A stretch of 64,000 nt of DNA from CAWBQO01 sp963790965 (GTDB lineage: Bacteria > Bacteroidota > Rhodothermia > Rhodothermales > DASSAV01): positions 620,001 through 684,000 of the forward strand of contig CAWBQO010000003.1 of the NCBI GenBank assembly GCA_963790965.1, written 5' to 3'. How positions within the stretch are numbered: the first letter of the stretch is position 1; every line of letters begins with the position of its first letter. Made by a program: the position numbers and the translations under genes. Shown here one piece after another: positions 61,450 to 64,000 of the stretch. Under the pieces are notes generated by a model, which ran no database searches, was not told where the DNA came from, and worked only from the letters and a program-made list of their open reading frames with translations.

Positions 61450-63138
61450 ATGAACAACGCCATCGCCCGCGTTCCGGCTCCCGTCAACGAACCCGTTCGC
61501 GGCTATGCGCCCGGAAGCCCGGAGCGCGCCTCGCTTCGGAAGCGCCTCCTGGAGATGCGCGACGAAAAGGTCGAAGTGCCTGCATTCATCGGCGGGCGGG
61601 AAGTGTTTACCGGCAAGACGATCCCGATGATCGCGCCGCATGACCATCAGCATCAGCTCGGCGTTGCCCATCAGATCGACGGGAAGCAGGTTGGAGAGGC
61701 CATTGACGCCGCGAGAAAGGCGCAGCAGGACTGGGCGCGGATGCCCTGGACCGAGCGCGCGGCCATCTTTTTGCGCGCGGCCGACCTTCTCGCAGGCTCC
61801 TGGCGCGACACGCTGAACGCAGCCACGATGCTCGGCCAGAGCAAAAACCCTTATCAGGCCGAGATCGATTCCGCCTGTGAGTTGATCGACTTCTTCCGGT
61901 ACAACGCGCATTTCATGCAGGGGATCTACGAAGATCAGCCGACCTCCTCGAAGGGCGTTTGGAACCGTACGGAATACCGGCCGCTCGAGGGGTTTGTCTT
62001 TGCCGTGACGCCGTTCAACTTCTCGTCCATCCAGGGCAATCTTCCGACGGCACCGGCAATGCTGGGCAATGCGGTCCTGTGGAAGCCCGCGTCGACCTCC
62101 TTCCTTTCAGCCTATTACACGTACAAATTACTCGAAGCCGCCGGTTTGCCGCCGGGCGTCATCAACATGGTTCCCGGCCGCGGACGCGAGATTGGCGACC
62201 CCGTGTTTGCTTCGCCGCATCTCGCCGGGCTTCACTTTACGGGTTCGACGAACACGTTTCAGACGATGTGGCGGAGCATTTCCGACAACATCGGCTCCTA
62301 TCGGACCTATCCGCGGATCGTCGGTGAGACGGGCGGAAAGGACTTCATCATTGCACACCCGTCGGCGGATGCGGCGGCTGTGGCTACGGCTATCGTGAGA
62401 GGCGGGTTCGAGTATCAGGGGCAGAAATGTTCGGCCGCGTCCCGCGCCTACATTCCGCAGTCGCTCTGGGGCGAAGTCAAGGATCGCGTCGTGGCGCAGC
62501 TCGACGAATTCCGGATGGGTCCGGTTGAGGATTTCGGCAACTTCATGAACGCCGTCATCGACCGTCCCGCCTACGAGAGCATTACCGGCTACATCAAGGA
62601 GGCCAAGGAGACAGACGGGATCGAAGTGCTCTATGGCGGCAACTTCTCGGACGAGGTTGGCTACTTCATCGAGCCGACAGTTCTCGTCGTCAGCGAGCCG
62701 AAGTATCGCACGATGTGCGAAGAGATCTTCGGCCCCGTCGTGTCGCTTTATGTCTACCCGGACGACAAGTACGCAGAAACCCTCGCCCTTGTTGACGAGA
62801 CTTCGCCTTACGCCCTGACCGGTGCCGTGTTTGCACGCGACCGGCAGGCGGTCCTGCAGGCGTCGGAGAAGCTGGTCAACGCGGCCGGCAACTTCTACAT
62901 CAACGACAAGCCCACCGGGGCGGTCGTTGGGCAGCAGCCCTTCGGCGGAGCGCGGGCTTCGGGGACGAACGACAAAGCCGGTTCGTATCTGAACCTCGTT
63001 CGCTGGGTTTCGGCCCGCTCCATTAAAGAGACGTTTGACCCGCCCACGCACTTCGCCTATCCCTTCCTGAAGGAAGATCCCACCGAGGAAGGCGTGTCCA
63101 CTGCGGCCAACGGGAAAAGCGTCCAGAATCGGCCTTGA
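61450..63138 (+). CDS. pruA: L-glutamate gamma-semialdehyde (P5C) dehydrogenase
   Basis: The 562-residue protein is the long, stand-alone P5C dehydrogenase. It has FAVTPFNFSSIQGNLPTAPAML, LHFTGSTNTF, GETGGKDFIIAHPSAD, and the nucleophile C327 in YQGQKCSAASRAYIP. The C-terminal PFGGARASGTNDKAGS is also typical. It oxidises P5C/glutamate semialdehyde to glutamate with NAD in proline breakdown. putA/prodh is not in the window. It is divergent from the FtsX gene. The following small membrane protein starts 27 bp after its stop. Confidence 0.95.
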   Translation: MNNAIARVPAPVNEPVRGYAPGSPERASLRKRLLEMRDEKVEVPAFIGGREVFTGKTIPMIAPHDHQHQLGVAHQIDGKQVGEAIDAARKAQQDWARMPWTERAAIFLRAADLLAGSWRDTLNAATMLGQSKNPYQAEIDSACELIDFFRYNAHFMQGIYEDQPTSSKGVWNRTEYRPLEGFVFAVTPFNFSSIQGNLPTAPAMLGNAVLWKPASTSFLSAYYTYKLLEAAGLPPGVINMVPGRGREIGDPVFASPHLAGLHFTGSTNTFQTMWRSISDNIGSYRTYPRIVGETGGKDFIIAHPSADAAAVATAIVRGGFEYQGQKCSAASRAYIPQSLWGEVKDRVVAQLDEFRMGPVEDFGNFMNAVIDRPAYESITGYIKEAKETDGIEVLYGGNFSDEVGYFIEPTVLVVSEPKYRTMCEEIFGPVVSLYVYPDDKYAETLALVDETSPYALTGAVFARDRQAVLQASEKLVNAAGNFYINDKPTGAVVGQQPFGGARASGTNDKAGSYLNLVRWVSARSIKETFDPPTHFAYPFLKEDPTEEGVSTAANGKSVQNRP

Positions 63139-63164
63139 ACGGACCATCGGCGGACCCCGCCGGC

Positions 63165-63674
63165 ATGAGCGGCGAGGCGCTCGTGCCGGTGGAGCCTTCG
63201 CGTCCGAGTGCGGCGGCCGATGTGTTTGCCGGAGCGGACCATCCGAACGGACGGTCGGCCGCGTTGTACTTCGCGCACTATTTCGCCCCTCCCCTGTCGG
63301 CGCTCTTGACGACACTGATGGTGCTTACGCTGATCGTGGCGCTTCAGAGCTTGCCCATCATCGTGCTGATCGTCGCGGGCGGATTGGCGAGCTTCGCGGG
63401 TGCAGGCGTTTGGACGAGTATTCGGCTCAGGACGAAGACCGTGGAGGTTCAGGTCATTGGTCCGGCGGTGGCGCTTCGCACGGCCGCCGAAGTGTTGGAG
63501 AATGAACCGGTGCGTGCGCTCGTGCTCACGGATCTCCGCGTCAGCGACGGTATGCTCTCGGGGGCGGTGCCGGATTTCCCCTTCCAGCTCTATCGCGGCG
63601 ATTGGCCGGCGTTCGAGGACCTGACCGTGCGACTTACGGAGGCGCGTCAGGCAGCCCGAGCGCTTGGCGTGTAG
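63165..63674 (+). CDS. Small two-helix membrane protein of unknown function
   Basis: From the ATG at 63165 the protein has 169 residues; a TTG at 63135 would add ten. Two adjacent hydrophobic helices (about residues 46-85) hold most of the apolar residues: ALLTTLMVLTLIVAL and SLPIIVLIVAGGLASFAGAGVW. A soluble C-terminal domain of about 80 residues follows. I do not recognise the family. It lies downstream of pruA on the same strand. Confidence 0.65.
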   Translation: MSGEALVPVEPSRPSAAADVFAGADHPNGRSAALYFAHYFAPPLSALLTTLMVLTLIVALQSLPIIVLIVAGGLASFAGAGVWTSIRLRTKTVEVQVIGPAVALRTAAEVLENEPVRALVLTDLRVSDGMLSGAVPDFPFQLYRGDWPAFEDLTVRLTEARQAARALGV

Positions 63675-63696
63675 TCTAACGGTGCGGCGCAGCCTT

Positions 63697-64000
63697 ATGA
63701 TTACCATTGACCGCTCATCGAGAAAGCCGGTTTCCGAACAGATACTCGAACAGGTGCGCTTCGAGATTGCGTGCGGAAGAATAAAGGTAGGAGAAACGCT
63801 CCCTTCGACGCGAGCCATGGCGAAGCAGTCCGGCACCTCCTTCCACACGGTGCGAAAGGCTTACGGGCAGCTCGTGGAAGAGGGAATGCTCCACCTGGCC
63901 GCGAGCGGACGCTACACGGTGGCCGGAAGCAGCACGCTTTCCAAGAGCGAACGGATCGAGCGCGGAGCGGCCGCAATGTCCGACTTGTTGCAGACGCTCG
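63697..64000 (+). CDS. GntR-family transcriptional regulator, 3'-truncated by window end
   Basis: A frame starting at ATG 63697 stays open to the end of the window (101 codons). It reads ITIDRSSRKPVSEQILEQVRFEIACGRIKVGETLPSTRAMAKQSGTSFHTVRKAYGQLVEEGML, which is the GntR winged-helix: SRKPVSEQI, then LPSTRAMAKQ and TVRKAYGQLVEEG. The effector domain lies outside, so the subfamily (YtrA- or MocR-like) cannot be decided. Confidence 0.88.
   Translation, partial: MITIDRSSRKPVSEQILEQVRFEIACGRIKVGETLPSTRAMAKQSGTSFHTVRKAYGQLVEEGMLHLAASGRYTVAGSSTLSKSERIERGAAAMSDLLQTL

Noticed and set aside
1..64000. CRISPR arrays, rRNA genes and complete insertion sequences
   Set aside because: No regularly spaced repeats, rRNA landmarks or transposase genes with inverted ends were seen. 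The repeats at 2-5 kb are tandem or composite modules, not CRISPR.

Overview
The window is a GC-rich, densely coded bacterial chromosome segment made mostly of housekeeping genes. The gene content suggests a member of the Rhodothermia/Bacteroidota branch, close in style to Salinibacter or Rhodothermus. The pointers are a long PruA-type P5C dehydrogenase, a LolC/E-like FtsX permease standing alone, a fused CrtYcd-type lycopene cyclase next to a CrtO-like carotenoid oxidoreductase, and an A/B type II topoisomerase pair in the order A then B. This placement is inference from gene content; no 16S rRNA is present. The window contains one tRNA gene (Phe), no rRNA, no CRISPR array and no complete insertion sequence.

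Layout. 1-2.4 kb: 3' end of cinA, recA, and a divergent squalene/phytoene-synthase-like gene. 2.4-5.4 kb: purM and plsY between two repeat-rich intergenic regions that carry inverted and tandem copies of the same element. 5.4-11.6 kb: gpsA, an AlbA_2-domain protein, and the topoisomerase genes. 11.8-15.7 kb: a frameshifted EamA transporter, a thioredoxin-like protein, a two-domain TerB-like protein, a solitary HicB-like protein, a strongly structured non-coding stretch and tRNA-Phe. 15.8-29.3 kb: nadK, a phosphoesterase, a secreted GH2 glycosidase, an aldehyde dehydrogenase, an aminotransferase, prfB with a programmed frameshift, nadB, yebC and two small enzymes.

29.5-39.4 kb is the classic translation/RNA operon rimP-nusA-infB-rbfA-truB-ribF-rpsO-pnp. 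It has an attenuator-like hairpin in its leader, hairpins at internal junctions and a terminator at the end. 39.6-48.6 kb: M16 peptidase, sugar epimerase, scpA-scpB, an RluB-type pseudouridine synthase, guaB, an M24 peptidase, a glycosyltransferase and an RsbW-like ATPase, many of them overlapping by a few bases. 48.6-51.9 kb on the minus strand: crtO-like, lycopene cyclase, miaA. 52-64 kb: a KynB-like cyclase, a baeRF3-like protein, a tyrosine recombinase with a dif-like site just upstream, a UgpC/MalK-type ATPase, a degenerate ThiD-like kinase, a LacI regulator, purC, a nitrilase, an FtsX-type permease, pruA, a small membrane protein and the start of a GntR regulator.

The least ordinary items are the structured non-coding block at 15178-15419, the dif-like site beside the recombinase gene, the modular repeats flanking purM-plsY, and two family members that have lost key catalytic residues (the prenyl-synthase-like protein and the ThiD-like protein). 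No clearly new multi-gene system was found.
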